Source: JASHUC01 sp035523875 (GTDB lineage: Bacteria; Pseudomonadota; Gammaproteobacteria; Steroidobacterales; Steroidobacteraceae). From it: a stretch of 64,000 nt of DNA. The notes beneath the pieces are model-generated. The model worked only from the letters and a program-made list of their open reading frames with translations, was not told the DNA's origin and did not search any database. The stretch spans positions 3,650 through 67,649 of the forward strand of contig DATKPY010000011.1 of assembly GCA_035523875.1 (NCBI GenBank), given 5' to 3'. Shown piece by piece: positions 8,152 to 18,222 of this stretch. A program made the translations under genes and the position numbers. Positions within the stretch are counted from its first letter, which is position 1; every line of letters starts with the position of its first letter.

Positions 8152-9541
8152 GCGGATCGGTGATGCGTCCGCGCACCGCGCAGGCAGCGGCGGTCAGCGG
8201 ACTTGCGAGGAGCGTACGGCTCCCGGCGCCTTGTCGGCCCTCGAAATTGCGATTGCTCGTGCTCACCGAATACTCCCCGCGCGCCACGGTGTCTCCGTTC
8301 ATCCCGATGCACATGGAGCATCCGGACTCGCGCCAGTCGGCGCCTGCATCGAGAAACACCCGATGCAGGCCCTCGGCCTCCGCCGCGGCCTTGATCTGCT
8401 GCGATCCCGGGACGACCAGCATGCGCACGCCCTTGGCGAGCTTGCGCCCACGCAGCACCCGCGCCGCGCCGCGCAGGTCCGAGAGCCGGGAGTTGGTGCA
8501 GCTGCCGATGAATACGACGTTGACCGGGCGATCCCGCAGCGGCGCGCCCGCCTCGATCCCCATGTACGCCAAGGCGCGCTCGAGGATCGGATCACCGCCG
8601 GTCGCCGGCACCGAGCCGGTGACCGGGACGTTCATGCCGGGATTCGTGCCGTAGGTGATCATCGGCTCGACGCCGGAGGCCTCGAAGGTCGCGACCCGGT
8701 CGAAGCTCGCCGCAGCGTCGCTCACGAGCGTACGCCACTCCCCGAGCGCCCGGTCCCACGCCTCCCCCCGGGGTGCGCGCGGCCGGCCGCGAAGATAGCT
8801 GAACGTCGTCTCATCCGGGGCGATCAGCCCGGCGCGCGCACCCGCCTCGATCGACATGTTGCACACGGTCATCCGCTCGTCCATGTCGAGCGCCGCGATC
8901 GTCTCGCCGCGGTACTCGATCACATGTCCGGTACCGCCCGCGACGCCGATACGGCCGATGATCGACAGAATCAGATCCTTCGCCGTGACGCCCGCCGCGA
9001 GACGCCCGTTCACCTCGATCGCGAACGTGCGCGGCTTGCGCTGCAGCAGGCATTGCGTCGCGAGCACGTGGCCCACCTCGGTCGTGCCGATGCCGAAGGC
9101 GAGGGCGCCGAACGCGCCGTGCGTGCTCGTATGGCTGTCCCCGCACACGATCGTCTTTCCCGGCTGCGTGAGCCCGAGCTCGGGGCCAATCACGTGCACG
9201 ATTCCGCGCTGCCCATCACGCAACCCGAGAAGCTCCACGCCGAAGGCGGCACAGTTCGCCTCGAGCTCGCGCACCTGATTCGCAGCCGACTCGATCGTGA
9301 TGGGGGCCCCGCCGAAGACCTGCTCGGTGCGCGTCGGCGTCGAATGGTCGAGCGTCGCGAGCGTGAGGTCGGCACGGCGCACGGGCAACCCCCGGGCGCG
9401 CAGCTCCGCAAAGGCCTGTGGGGTGGTCACCTCGTGCACGAGGTGCAGATCGATGTACAGAATCGCGGGGGTGTCGGTGGTCTCGGCGGCCACTTCGTGC
9501 CGCTCCCAGAGCTTCTGCAACAAGGTCTTCGGCGCGCTCAT
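8138..9541 (-). CDS. leuC: 3-isopropylmalate dehydratase, large subunit
   Basis: A 467-residue aconitase-family subunit that carries the [4Fe-4S] cluster. The cluster cysteines are predicted in FIGSCTNSRLSDL and SGCSMCIGMNGD (CxxC). VCGDSHTSTHGAFGALAFGIG is the family signature. It converts 2-isopropylmalate to 3-isopropylmalate with LeuD. It follows leuA by 15 bp and overlaps leuD. Confidence 0.96.
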   Translation of the reverse strand: MSAPKTLLQKLWERHEVAAETTDTPAILYIDLHLVHEVTTPQAFAELRARGLPVRRADLTLATLDHSTPTRTEQVFGGAPITIESAANQVRELEANCAAFGVELLGLRDGQRGIVHVIGPELGLTQPGKTIVCGDSHTSTHGAFGALAFGIGTTEVGHVLATQCLLQRKPRTFAIEVNGRLAAGVTAKDLILSIIGRIGVAGGTGHVIEYRGETIAALDMDERMTVCNMSIEAGARAGLIAPDETTFSYLRGRPRAPRGEAWDRALGEWRTLVSDAAASFDRVATFEASGVEPMITYGTNPGMNVPVTGSVPATGGDPILERALAYMGIEAGAPLRDRPVNVVFIGSCTNSRLSDLRGAARVLRGRKLAKGVRMLVVPGSQQIKAAAEAEGLHRVFLDAGADWRESGCSMCIGMNGDTVARGEYSVSTSNRNFEGRQGAGSRTLLASPLTAAACAVRGRITDPREFL

Positions 9542-9556
9542 CGCTCGTGCTCTCCG

Positions 9557-11137
<1,581 letters not shown>

Positions 11138-11167
11138 GGGATGCTCCTTGAGGGGTGGTCCGTGCGC

Positions 11168-12163
11168 TCAGGCACGGCGCTCGTTCAACCAGGGCATGCG
11201 CGCCCGCAGGACCGCGCCCACCTTCTCTACGGGACGATTGAGGTCGGCTTTGAGCAGCTTCCTGTAGTTGCGGCGGCCGGTCTCGTTCTCCTTGATCCAT
11301 TGGCGCGCGAACTTGCCGCTCTGAATCTCCTTCAGAATGCGGCGCATCTCGCGCTTGACGTGCTTGTCGACGATGCGCGGACCGCGGGTGAGGTCGCCGT
11401 ACTTGGCCGTCTCGCTGATGAACTTGTGCATCTTCGCGATGCCGCCCTCGTGGAGCAGATCGACGATGAGCTTGAGCTCGTGGAGGCACTCGTAGTAGGC
11501 GACCTCCGGCTGGTAACCCGCCTCGACGAGGGTCTCGAACCCCTTGACGACGAGCTCGGTCGCGCCGCCGCAGAGCACCGCTTGCTCCCCGAACAGATCG
11601 GTCTCGGTCTCCTCCCCGAACGTCGTTTCGAGCACGCCGCCGCGTGTGCCACCGATGCCGTGCGCATAGGCGAGAGCTTTGGCGTGAGCATGGCCGGTCG
11701 CATCCTGAGCTACGGCGATCAGACAGGGTACGCCGCGGCCCTGCTGGTACTGGCGGCGCACCAGGTCCCCGGGACCCTTCGGTGCGATCAGAACGACGTC
11801 GAGATCCTTGCGTGGGCGGATCTGCTTGAAGTGAATGTTGAATCCGTGGGCGAAGAGCAGCGTTGCTCCGCGCTTGAGCGCACGCGAGACGGCACGGTAG
11901 AGCTCCGGTTGCGCAAGGTCGGGTACCAGCATGGCGATGAGCTCGGCACCCGCGACGGCCTCCTCCGGTGGCGCGACCGCGAGCCCGTCGTGGCGCGCCT
12001 TGCGCCAGCCATCCCCGCCCTTGCGGACGCCAACGATCACGTCGTAGCCGCTGTCCTTGAGATTGAGCGCATGCGCGCGGCCCTGGCTGCCGTAGCCGAG
12101 CACCGCGATCCGCGCCCCGCGGAGGGCCTTCTTGTCGACGTCCTTCTGCGAATACAACTTCAT
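11168..12163 (-). CDS. ilvC: Ketol-acid reductoisomerase (NADP+)
   Basis: A 331-residue class I (short) enzyme that isomerises and reduces acetolactate or acetohydroxybutyrate for valine, leucine and isoleucine synthesis. IAVLGYGSQGRAHALNL is the Rossmann fingerprint, and metal and substrate ligands lie in AVLCGGATELVVKGFETLVEAGY and ECLHELKLIVDL. I chose the ATG at 12163 because MKLYSQKDV is the usual N terminus and GGGGAG precedes it as a ribosome-binding site. An in-frame start 60 bp upstream would translate the leader region. First structural gene after the leucine attenuator. Confidence 0.95.
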   Translation of the reverse strand: MKLYSQKDVDKKALRGARIAVLGYGSQGRAHALNLKDSGYDVIVGVRKGGDGWRKARHDGLAVAPPEEAVAGAELIAMLVPDLAQPELYRAVSRALKRGATLLFAHGFNIHFKQIRPRKDLDVVLIAPKGPGDLVRRQYQQGRGVPCLIAVAQDATGHAHAKALAYAHGIGGTRGGVLETTFGEETETDLFGEQAVLCGGATELVVKGFETLVEAGYQPEVAYYECLHELKLIVDLLHEGGIAKMHKFISETAKYGDLTRGPRIVDKHVKREMRRILKEIQSGKFARQWIKENETGRRNYRKLLKADLNRPVEKVGAVLRARMPWLNERRA

Positions 12164-12222
12164 CGCTACGCTCCCCATGTTGAACTCGAAGGCGCCTGCC
12201 CCGCGGGCAGGCAAGCCAAGCA

Positions 12223-12270
12223 CAAAAAACCCCGCATCCGCCCCTTCTTTTGGGCCGATGCGGGGTTTTT
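12223..12270 (-). terminator. Leucine attenuator: intrinsic terminator before ilvC-leuACDB
   Basis: On the minus strand a 9-bp GC-rich stem (CCCCGCATC at 12257-12265 with GATGCGGGG at 12230-12238) encloses an 18-nt loop and is followed by a run of T residues (12224-12229). It lies between the leader-peptide stop (12299) and the ilvC start (12163), where an attenuator belongs. Confidence 0.88.
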
Positions 12271-12298
12271 GAGATCCGCCGTCGCTTTCGGGGTTTGC

Positions 12299-12418
12299 TT
12301 ACGCTAGCGACGCGCCCGCACCGGCCTGCTCCCTAAGGAGCAGCAGTCCCAGAAGAAGCAGTGCGCGCTCGCCCGATGGGGCGCGCGCAGAGCTGCTGGA
12401 GGGAACGGGGGTCGTCAT
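12299..12418 (-). CDS. leuL: Leucine-rich leader peptide of the ilvC-leu operon
   Basis: A 39-codon open frame starting at the ATG at 12418 and ending in TAA. Its centre reads RALLLLGLLLLRE: eight leucine codons within nine (CTG, CTT, CTT, CTG, then GGA, then CTG, CTG, CTC, CTT). About 30 bp after its stop comes a strong intrinsic terminator. This is the arrangement of classical leucine attenuation: ribosome stalling at the Leu codons when leucyl-tRNA is scarce should favour an antiterminator and let transcription reach ilvC-leuACDB. The upstream frame is much longer but is antisense to the aminopeptidase gene and is not used. Confidence 0.85.
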   Translation of the reverse strand: MTTPVPSSSSARAPSGERALLLLGLLLLREQAGAGASLA

Positions 12419-12459
12419 GGCAAACACGCTCGAGCTCGAACCGTTTCCGTAGAACGCCG

Positions 12460-12489
12460 ATAGGAGCACAATCTGCTCCGGGCTGTCAA
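12460..12489 (-). promoter_or_regulatory. Candidate sigma-70 promoter of the leucine operon
   Basis: On the minus strand a perfect TTGACA (12484-12489) is followed after 18 bp by the weak -10 TCCTAT (12460-12465). Transcription would start about 35-40 nt before the leader ATG. It lies in the short region shared with the divergent aminopeptidase gene. Confidence 0.55.
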
Positions 12490-12541
12490 TTGACCGGGCG
12501 CACTCGCCGGGCCGCAAAGCACCGTTACAAATTCCCGGAAC

Positions 12542-13939
12542 GTGAACGCCGAGACGTTGCTCACAGTGGACGGCAGCGACAGCCGCCCGCTTTGGCTCCT
12601 TACGGAGGCTGAACTGCCGGCTTGGCTCGCCGAGCAGCCGCCCGCGCTCGCGCACTGGGTGCGCGCGCACGGCTTTCAGGCCGAGCGGCATCGAGTGCTG
12701 ACGCTCCCGGGCGCGGACGGCAAACTGGCGGGCGCGGTGGCGGGGCTCGGGCCGGTGCGCACCCCGCGCGAGATCACCCTCTGGCACGCAGCCGGGCTCC
12801 CCGAGCGGCTGCCCCCCGGCACCTACGCGCTCGCGCGCGAGCTGCCCTCGGGCGCCGCGACTCAATTTGCGCTTGGCTGGCTCACCGGGGCCTACCGCAT
12901 GGGCCGCTATCGCAGCGCTCCGGCCGCGCCGCGGGCGACGCTCCTTGCGCCCGCATCTGCGGATTTGACCTACGTCGAGGCGGCCGCACGGGCGAGCGAT
13001 CTCGCGCGGGATCTGATCAACACGCCGGCCAACGACCTCGGACCCGCGGAGCTCGCGCAGGCGGCCGTGGACCTCGCCGCGCGCTTCGGCGCGCGCGCCG
13101 AAGTGTTGACCGCGAGCGAGCTCGCGGCGCGCGACTATCCGCTCATCCGCGCCGTCGGCGCCGGCAGTCCGCGCGCTCCGTGTCTCGTCGACCTCAACTG
13201 GGGAGACGACGCGGCGCGGCGCGTGACGCTCGTCGGCAAGGGCGTGTGCTTCGACAGCGGCGGGCTCGATCTGAAGCCCGCAGCGGCGATGCTGCTCATG
13301 AAAAAGGACATGGGCGGTGCCGCCTGCGCCCTCGGCCTCACGAGCTTGCTCATGGCGCTCGCAGCACCGCTCCGCCTGCGCGTGCTCATCCCCTGCGTCG
13401 AGAACAGCATCGACGGCTGCGCCTACCGACCGGGCGACGTGCTGCGCTCGCGCAAGGGGCTCACGGTCGAGATTGGGAACACCGATGCCGAGGGGCGGCT
13501 GGTGCTCGCCGATGCGCTGGCGGAGGCCGATCGCGAGCGGCCGGAGCTCCTCATTGACCTGGCAACGCTCACCGGCGCCGCGCGCACGGCCCTCGGACCG
13601 GAGCTGCCGGCCGCGTACTCCGCGGAGGAGGCGCTGCTTGCGGAGCTGCGTGCCTGCGGGGATGCGGAGTGCGATCCGGTGTGGCCGATGCCGCTGTGGG
13701 CCGGCTACGACGATGAGCTTGCAAGCAAGATCGCCGACGTGAGCAACGTTGCGAGCTCGCCGTTCGCGGGATCGATCCTTGCAGCGCTCTTTCTGAAGCG
13801 ATTCGTTACCGCGACCCGCAACTGGCTGCACCTCGATCTCTACGCGTGGAACGCGAAGGAGCGCCCCGGAAGGCCCGTCGGTGCCGAGGCCCAGTGCATC
13901 CGCGCGCTCTACCGCATGATTCGCGCGCGCTTGGGGTGA
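12542..13939 (+). CDS. M17-family leucyl aminopeptidase
   Basis: A 465-residue cytosolic di-metal aminopeptidase. The C-terminal catalytic half has VGKGVCFDSGGLDLKP (metal ligands and catalytic Lys, about residues 230-245), MKKDMGGAA and the signature NTDAEGRLVLADAL (about 313-326). The N-terminal third is divergent from PepA and resembles the PepB-like branch. The GTG start at 12542 follows CCCGGAAC. It is transcribed divergently from the leucine operon, with which it shares a roughly 120-bp upstream region, but nothing shows co-regulation. Confidence 0.88.
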   Translation: MNAETLLTVDGSDSRPLWLLTEAELPAWLAEQPPALAHWVRAHGFQAERHRVLTLPGADGKLAGAVAGLGPVRTPREITLWHAAGLPERLPPGTYALARELPSGAATQFALGWLTGAYRMGRYRSAPAAPRATLLAPASADLTYVEAAARASDLARDLINTPANDLGPAELAQAAVDLAARFGARAEVLTASELAARDYPLIRAVGAGSPRAPCLVDLNWGDDAARRVTLVGKGVCFDSGGLDLKPAAAMLLMKKDMGGAACALGLTSLLMALAAPLRLRVLIPCVENSIDGCAYRPGDVLRSRKGLTVEIGNTDAEGRLVLADALAEADRERPELLIDLATLTGAARTALGPELPAAYSAEEALLAELRACGDAECDPVWPMPLWAGYDDELASKIADVSNVASSPFAGSILAALFLKRFVTATRNWLHLDLYAWNAKERPGRPVGAEAQCIRALYRMIRARLG

Positions 13940-14437
13940 GCGCGCAGCCGCATTTGAGCGGCGGAATATGACGCGTGCCGGGCGTGCGTGCTCCAGCGCG
14001 CGCCGCCCGCTGCCGTTGCGCGCTGCAGGTGCAATCCGCGAAATGGGCCCGGAAAGTGCACCATCGCGGACCAAAGTTGCGGTCCTGAGCGGGAGCGGAG
14101 TTGTCAGTGCGCGAGGCAGCGGTTAGAGTTCGGTCGACACACGTCACTGCCGGGCCCGCGCGCACGATAGCGCGCGGCTCGTCGCGCCGCGGGGAGATCC
14201 CTTGAGCGCCTGACAGCAGACTAACTTTGGGGGATGCCCATACGATGCTCGCTACGGCGGATCGAGTGGCTTCGGAGAATCGCACAGGGATCACGCGGTC
14301 GGGAGCGAGCCGGTGGAGCGGCACCTCGGACTTGCGCGGAGGTCAAAACGTAGCTACTTTGCCTCGCTTGCCCGGCGACCGGAATCTGAGCCCGGCGCCG
14401 CGGTAACCGAAGCCAGCGATCGAATTCCTTATTAAGC
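13940..14437. other. Intergenic stretch before tonB, probably a long 5' leader
   Basis: About 500 bp with no convincing gene. It contains a good promoter candidate near 14101-14129. If that is used, the tonB mRNA would carry an untranslated leader of about 300 nt. I see no known riboswitch or tRNA in it, and no clear Fur-type repeat. Confidence 0.6.
14101..14129 (+). promoter_or_regulatory. Candidate promoter of the tonB operon
   Basis: TTGTCA (14101-14106) and TAGAGT (14124-14129) with a 17-bp spacer, each within two bases of the sigma-70 consensus. It lies about 310 bp before the tonB ATG, and no other gene intervenes. Confidence 0.45.
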
Positions 14438-15079
14438 ATGAGCGCCTACACACAGCACAACAGCCAGTACTTCTCCCGGCGCGCGATCGTTTTCATCGTT
14501 GCCGCCGGCGTCCAGGTGATGATCGTTCTCGCGTTCTCCTCCGGTCTCGCCAACCGAGTCTTGAACATCGTCGCCCCGCCCATCCAGACCGACATCGTGC
14601 AGGAGGTGCAGAAGCGCGACCAGCCTCCGCCTCCGCCGCCGCCCAAGATGGAGCGCCCGCCGGTCGAGGTGCCGCCGCCGGAAGTGGCCATCAACGTTCC
14701 GGTCGAGACGAACTCCACCGCGATCACGGACGTGACCAATCGGCCGGTACGGAGGGCCCCGCCGGCGCCGCGGCCGGTGCACCACGCGGTGATCAGGGTC
14801 GCCTCGCTCGACATGCGCCGCTCCGGCGACCCCAATGATTACTACCCTCCCACGTCCCGACGCCTCGAGGAGCAGGGCACCGCGATCGTCCGCGCGTGTG
14901 TCAATTCCGAGGGGCGTCTCGACGGCAGCCCGAGCATCCAGCACACCTCTGGCTCCTCACGCCTCGATGAGGCGGCGGTGAAGTACGCCTCCCACGCGCG
15001 CTACAACCCCGAGACCGAAGACGGCAGACCGGTCCCAGGGTGTACGGCGTTCAGAGTGAAGTTCGAGCTGACGGACTGA
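14438..15079 (+). CDS. tonB: TonB-family energy-transduction protein
   Basis: A 213-residue protein with the TonB plan. A short cytoplasmic N terminus is followed by one membrane anchor (about residues 15-37), a periplasmic proline-rich stretch (seven consecutive prolines near 63-69 and further Pro-Lys/Glu segments to about 115) and a C-terminal TonB domain (about 125-213) with the segment GTAIVRACVNSEGRLDG. It would couple the proton-motive force harvested by ExbB/ExbD to outer-membrane TonB-dependent receptors. It is the first gene of tonB-exbB-exbD-exbD-TPR. No receptor gene is nearby, so it may serve several receptors. Confidence 0.88.
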   Translation: MSAYTQHNSQYFSRRAIVFIVAAGVQVMIVLAFSSGLANRVLNIVAPPIQTDIVQEVQKRDQPPPPPPPKMERPPVEVPPPEVAINVPVETNSTAITDVTNRPVRRAPPAPRPVHHAVIRVASLDMRRSGDPNDYYPPTSRRLEEQGTAIVRACVNSEGRLDGSPSIQHTSGSSRLDEAAVKYASHARYNPETEDGRPVPGCTAFRVKFELTD

Positions 15080-15097
15080 GTCGAATCGGCTTTTGAC

Positions 15098-15128
15098 AGG
15101 GGCGCATCATGGCGCCCCTCGGCTTTTA
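15098..15128 (+). terminator. Intercistronic hairpin between tonB and exbB
   Basis: AGGGGCGC (15098-15105) pairs perfectly with GCGCCCCT (15112-15119) across a 6-nt loop, followed by CGGCTTTT. It resembles a weak intrinsic terminator or an mRNA-processing and stability hairpin inside an operon. Confidence 0.5.
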
Positions 15129-15142
15129 CGATCGAGGAAACC

Positions 15143-15907
15143 ATGGAAAACACACCGACCGCAGCAGTTACCAATCCATACGGCGTAGGCGCGCTGGTCA
15201 CCAACGGTGATCCGCTCTCTCACGGCGTGCTCATCTTGCTCGCAATCATGTCCTTCGGTTCGTGGTACGTGATCCTGACGAAGCTGTGGGACCAGCGAAA
15301 GCTCAAGCAATCCGGCAAGATCGCCGAGAAGCAGTTCTGGACTGCCCCCTCGGTCAAGGACGGCATCGAGCGCCTGAAGAAGGGTGACGATTACCGCCAG
15401 GTGGCGGAAGAGGGCGTGCGGGCGCAGTCGCACCACGACGGCCGCCTGACCGACCGCATCGACTTGAACGAGTGGATCACGATGTCCCTGCAGCGCTCCG
15501 TGAACAACGCGAGCACGCGCCTGCAGAGCGGAATGGGGTGGCTCGCTTCCGTCGGCTCGACCGCACCGTTCGTCGGTCTGTTCGGTACGGTGGTCGGCAT
15601 CATCCGCGCGCTCGTGTCGATCGGCCTGTCCGGTCAGCCGAGCATCGACAAGGTGGCCGGCCCCGTGGGCGAAGCGCTCATCATGACGGCCTTCGGCCTC
15701 ATCGTGGCGGTGCCAGCGGTGCTCGGATACAACTGGCTCGTCAGCCGCAACAAGCTGGTGCTCGAGGGGCTCAGGAACTTCGCGAGCGACCTCCATGCCT
15801 ATCTCATAGGCGGCGCCCGCGTCGGTGGTGCCGAAAATCTTGCTGCGCGGCCCGCTTCCGCCTCGGCGACAAGCGCGCCGGCCGCGGCTGCCGTCGGACG
15901 CAAGTAA
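15143..15907 (+). CDS. exbB: MotA/TolQ/ExbB proton-channel protein
   Basis: A 254-residue inner-membrane protein with three predicted membrane spans (about residues 28-48, 135-160 and 175-200). The last two lie in the conserved block GWLASVGSTAPFVGLFGTVVGI and ALIMTAFGLIVAVPAVLGYNW, which forms the proton channel with ExbD. The C terminus is alanine-rich. Its place after tonB and before two exbD genes identifies it as ExbB rather than TolQ (no tolA, tolB or pal follows). GAGGAAA precedes the ATG. Confidence 0.93.
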   Translation: MENTPTAAVTNPYGVGALVTNGDPLSHGVLILLAIMSFGSWYVILTKLWDQRKLKQSGKIAEKQFWTAPSVKDGIERLKKGDDYRQVAEEGVRAQSHHDGRLTDRIDLNEWITMSLQRSVNNASTRLQSGMGWLASVGSTAPFVGLFGTVVGIIRALVSIGLSGQPSIDKVAGPVGEALIMTAFGLIVAVPAVLGYNWLVSRNKLVLEGLRNFASDLHAYLIGGARVGGAENLAARPASASATSAPAAAAVGRK

Positions 15908-15937
15908 GCCCGAGTCCGGTATGCAGCGAACCAGAGC

Positions 15938-15970
15938 GCGCGACCCTGCCCGCAGCGGTCAGGGTCACGC
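15938..15970 (+). other. Intercistronic stem-loop between exbB and exbD
   Basis: GCGCGACCCTG (15938-15948) can pair with CAGGGTCACGC (15960-15970) with one mismatch around an 11-nt loop. There is no U-run, so it is more likely an mRNA-stability or processing element that adjusts the ExbB:ExbD ratio than a terminator. Confidence 0.45.
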
Positions 15971-15991
15971 TCCATCGAGGAATCGACTCCT

Positions 15992-16447
<456 letters not shown>

Positions 16448-16474
16448 GGCTGCCGGTTAAGGAGATCTCCGACC

Positions 16475-16894
16475 ATGTCAATGCAGGTAGGCGGCAGCGG
16501 CGAGGAAATGTGCGACATCAACACCACGCCGCTGATCGACGTGATGCTGGTGCTGCTCGTGATGCTCATCATCACGCTGCCGATCATGACTCACGCCGTG
16601 AAGCTCGATATGCCGAACGCCAATAATCCGCCCCCGCCGAACGAGCGGCCCGAGGTGATCGACCTCGAGATCGATTTCGACGGCACGGTGGTGTGGAACG
16701 GCAACGTCGTGAAGAACATCGATACGCTCGATGGGTATTTCCGCGACGAGGCTGACAAGAACCCGCAGCCGGAGATCCATCTGCGGCCCGATCCGCACGC
16801 GAAGTACGACATCGTGGCCAAGGTGCTCGCAGCCGCGCAGCGCAACCACATGGTGAAGATCGGCTTCGTCAACGTCGCTCAATTCAGCCAATAG
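16475..16894 (+). CDS. exbD: ExbD/TolR-family biopolymer transport protein, second copy
   Basis: A 139-residue ExbD paralogue. The motif CDINTTPLIDVMLVLLVMLI (about residues 10-29) contains the channel aspartate. The periplasmic domain has a distinctive NNPPPPNERPEVIDLEIDFDGTVVWNG segment that the first copy lacks. Tandem exbD genes behind one exbB are known from Xanthomonas, where the second copy serves only part of the TonB functions. The division of labour here cannot be read from sequence. Confidence 0.92.
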   Translation: MSMQVGGSGEEMCDINTTPLIDVMLVLLVMLIITLPIMTHAVKLDMPNANNPPPPNERPEVIDLEIDFDGTVVWNGNVVKNIDTLDGYFRDEADKNPQPEIHLRPDPHAKYDIVAKVLAAAQRNHMVKIGFVNVAQFSQ

Positions 16895-16928
16895 CCCGCG
16901 CGTGAGGCTCAAGCCCCCTGTACCCCTC

Positions 16929-18203
16929 ATGAACACCAAGTCCAAGCTCCAATTGAAGTCTCTCTGCGCGGTCGTCGCGATCGGGACCCTGAGCCTCACC
17001 GTGACCGCTACGGCCAGAGCCGACGAGAAAAAGCCGATGGTCACGCGGGAGGCGGCGAAGCCGCTTCAGGCGGCACAGAAGGACCTCAACGCGGGAGAGT
17101 ACCGCGCTGCGCTCGCGGAGCTGCAGAAGGTCGAAGCCGACCCGAAGAAAAACGCCTACGACACGCACGTCGTCAACGAGTTCGCGGCCTTCGCGTACGT
17201 GAAGACGGGCAATCTGGCGGAGGCGGCCAAGCGGTTCGAAGCCCTGATCGGCGATGGGTACACGCCGGCTGCGGAAGCCACCAAGCGTGTGCAGAACCTC
17301 GCGACGATCTACTACCAGCTCAAGGACTACAGCAAGGCGGCCCAGTGGGGCGAGCGGGCGATCAAGGCCGGGGGAGCCCCCTCGGATATGTACCTGATCG
17401 TGAGCCAATCCTATTACGTGTCGGGGGACTTTCAAGCTGCGCGCCGCTTCACCGACTCGCTCGTGGGCGATGAGATCAAGCACGGAGAGACGCCGAAGGA
17501 GGGATTGCTCCAGATCGTCCTCAACGCGTGCGTGAAGATCAGCGATCAGAGCTGCATTCAGCGCTCGCTCGAGCACCTCGTCACCTACTACCCGAGACCC
17601 GAGTACTGGCAGGACCTGGTCGATACGCTCTTCAACTCGAAGACCGCGGAGAGCAGCGACACCGACCTGCTCAATATCTACCGGCTCGCCTACGCCGTGG
17701 ATGCCATGACACGGGGCCAGCAGTACACCGAGATGGCACAGCTCGCGCTCGAGGCGGGATCGCCCGGGGAGGCCGAGCAGGCGCTCGAGCGGGGCTTCGC
17801 GAAGAATGCCTTCACCGACCAGCGCGATCGCGAGCGCAACGAGCGGCTCCTCGCCTCGGCCAAAAAGCAATCCGCTGCCGACCAGGCATCCCTCGACGAG
17901 CTCGCCAAGAGCGCATCGGCCGCGGCGAGCGGCGAGAAGGATGCCGCACTGGGGCTTGCGTACCTGAGCTATGGACAGTACGACAAAGCGGTCGACGCGC
18001 TGCAGGAGGGGCTCATGAAGGGCAGCGTGAAGAATCCGGCGCAGACGACGTTGCTGCTCGGCATTGCCGAGTTCAAGGCAGGCAAGCGCGACCAGGCGGT
18101 GCGGACGTTCCGCCAGGTGAGCGGCGATCCGACGCTCGTGCGCCTCGCCAATCTTTGGAGCCTGCACGCACGCTCGGCGGACAGCCGGGTCGCGAACCGC
18201 TAG
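16929..18203 (+). CDS. Exported TPR-repeat protein of the TonB operon
   Basis: A 424-residue protein with a signal peptide (basic MNTKSKLQLK, then a hydrophobic core to about residue 26 and a TATARA-type cleavage site), so periplasmic. The mature part is built of helical repeats with TPR character, for example LNAGEYRAALAELQKVEADPK and YGQYDKAVDALQEGLMKG near the two ends. I used the ATG at 16929 because it starts directly at the signal peptide; a GTG lies 27 bp upstream. Such TPR proteins often follow tonB-exbB-exbD-exbD in this lineage and may scaffold the system or help receptors. The function is unproven. Confidence 0.8.
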   Translation: MNTKSKLQLKSLCAVVAIGTLSLTVTATARADEKKPMVTREAAKPLQAAQKDLNAGEYRAALAELQKVEADPKKNAYDTHVVNEFAAFAYVKTGNLAEAAKRFEALIGDGYTPAAEATKRVQNLATIYYQLKDYSKAAQWGERAIKAGGAPSDMYLIVSQSYYVSGDFQAARRFTDSLVGDEIKHGETPKEGLLQIVLNACVKISDQSCIQRSLEHLVTYYPRPEYWQDLVDTLFNSKTAESSDTDLLNIYRLAYAVDAMTRGQQYTEMAQLALEAGSPGEAEQALERGFAKNAFTDQRDRERNERLLASAKKQSAADQASLDELAKSASAAASGEKDAALGLAYLSYGQYDKAVDALQEGLMKGSVKNPAQTTLLLGIAEFKAGKRDQAVRTFRQVSGDPTLVRLANLWSLHARSADSRVANR

Positions 18204-18222
18204 CTCGATCAGGAGCCACCCC

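Noticed and set aside
12490..12530. A plus-strand promoter for the aminopeptidase gene (TTGACC at 12490-12495 with TTACAA at 12525-12530)
   Set aside because: The spacing is 29 bp, too long for sigma-70, so I did not list it.
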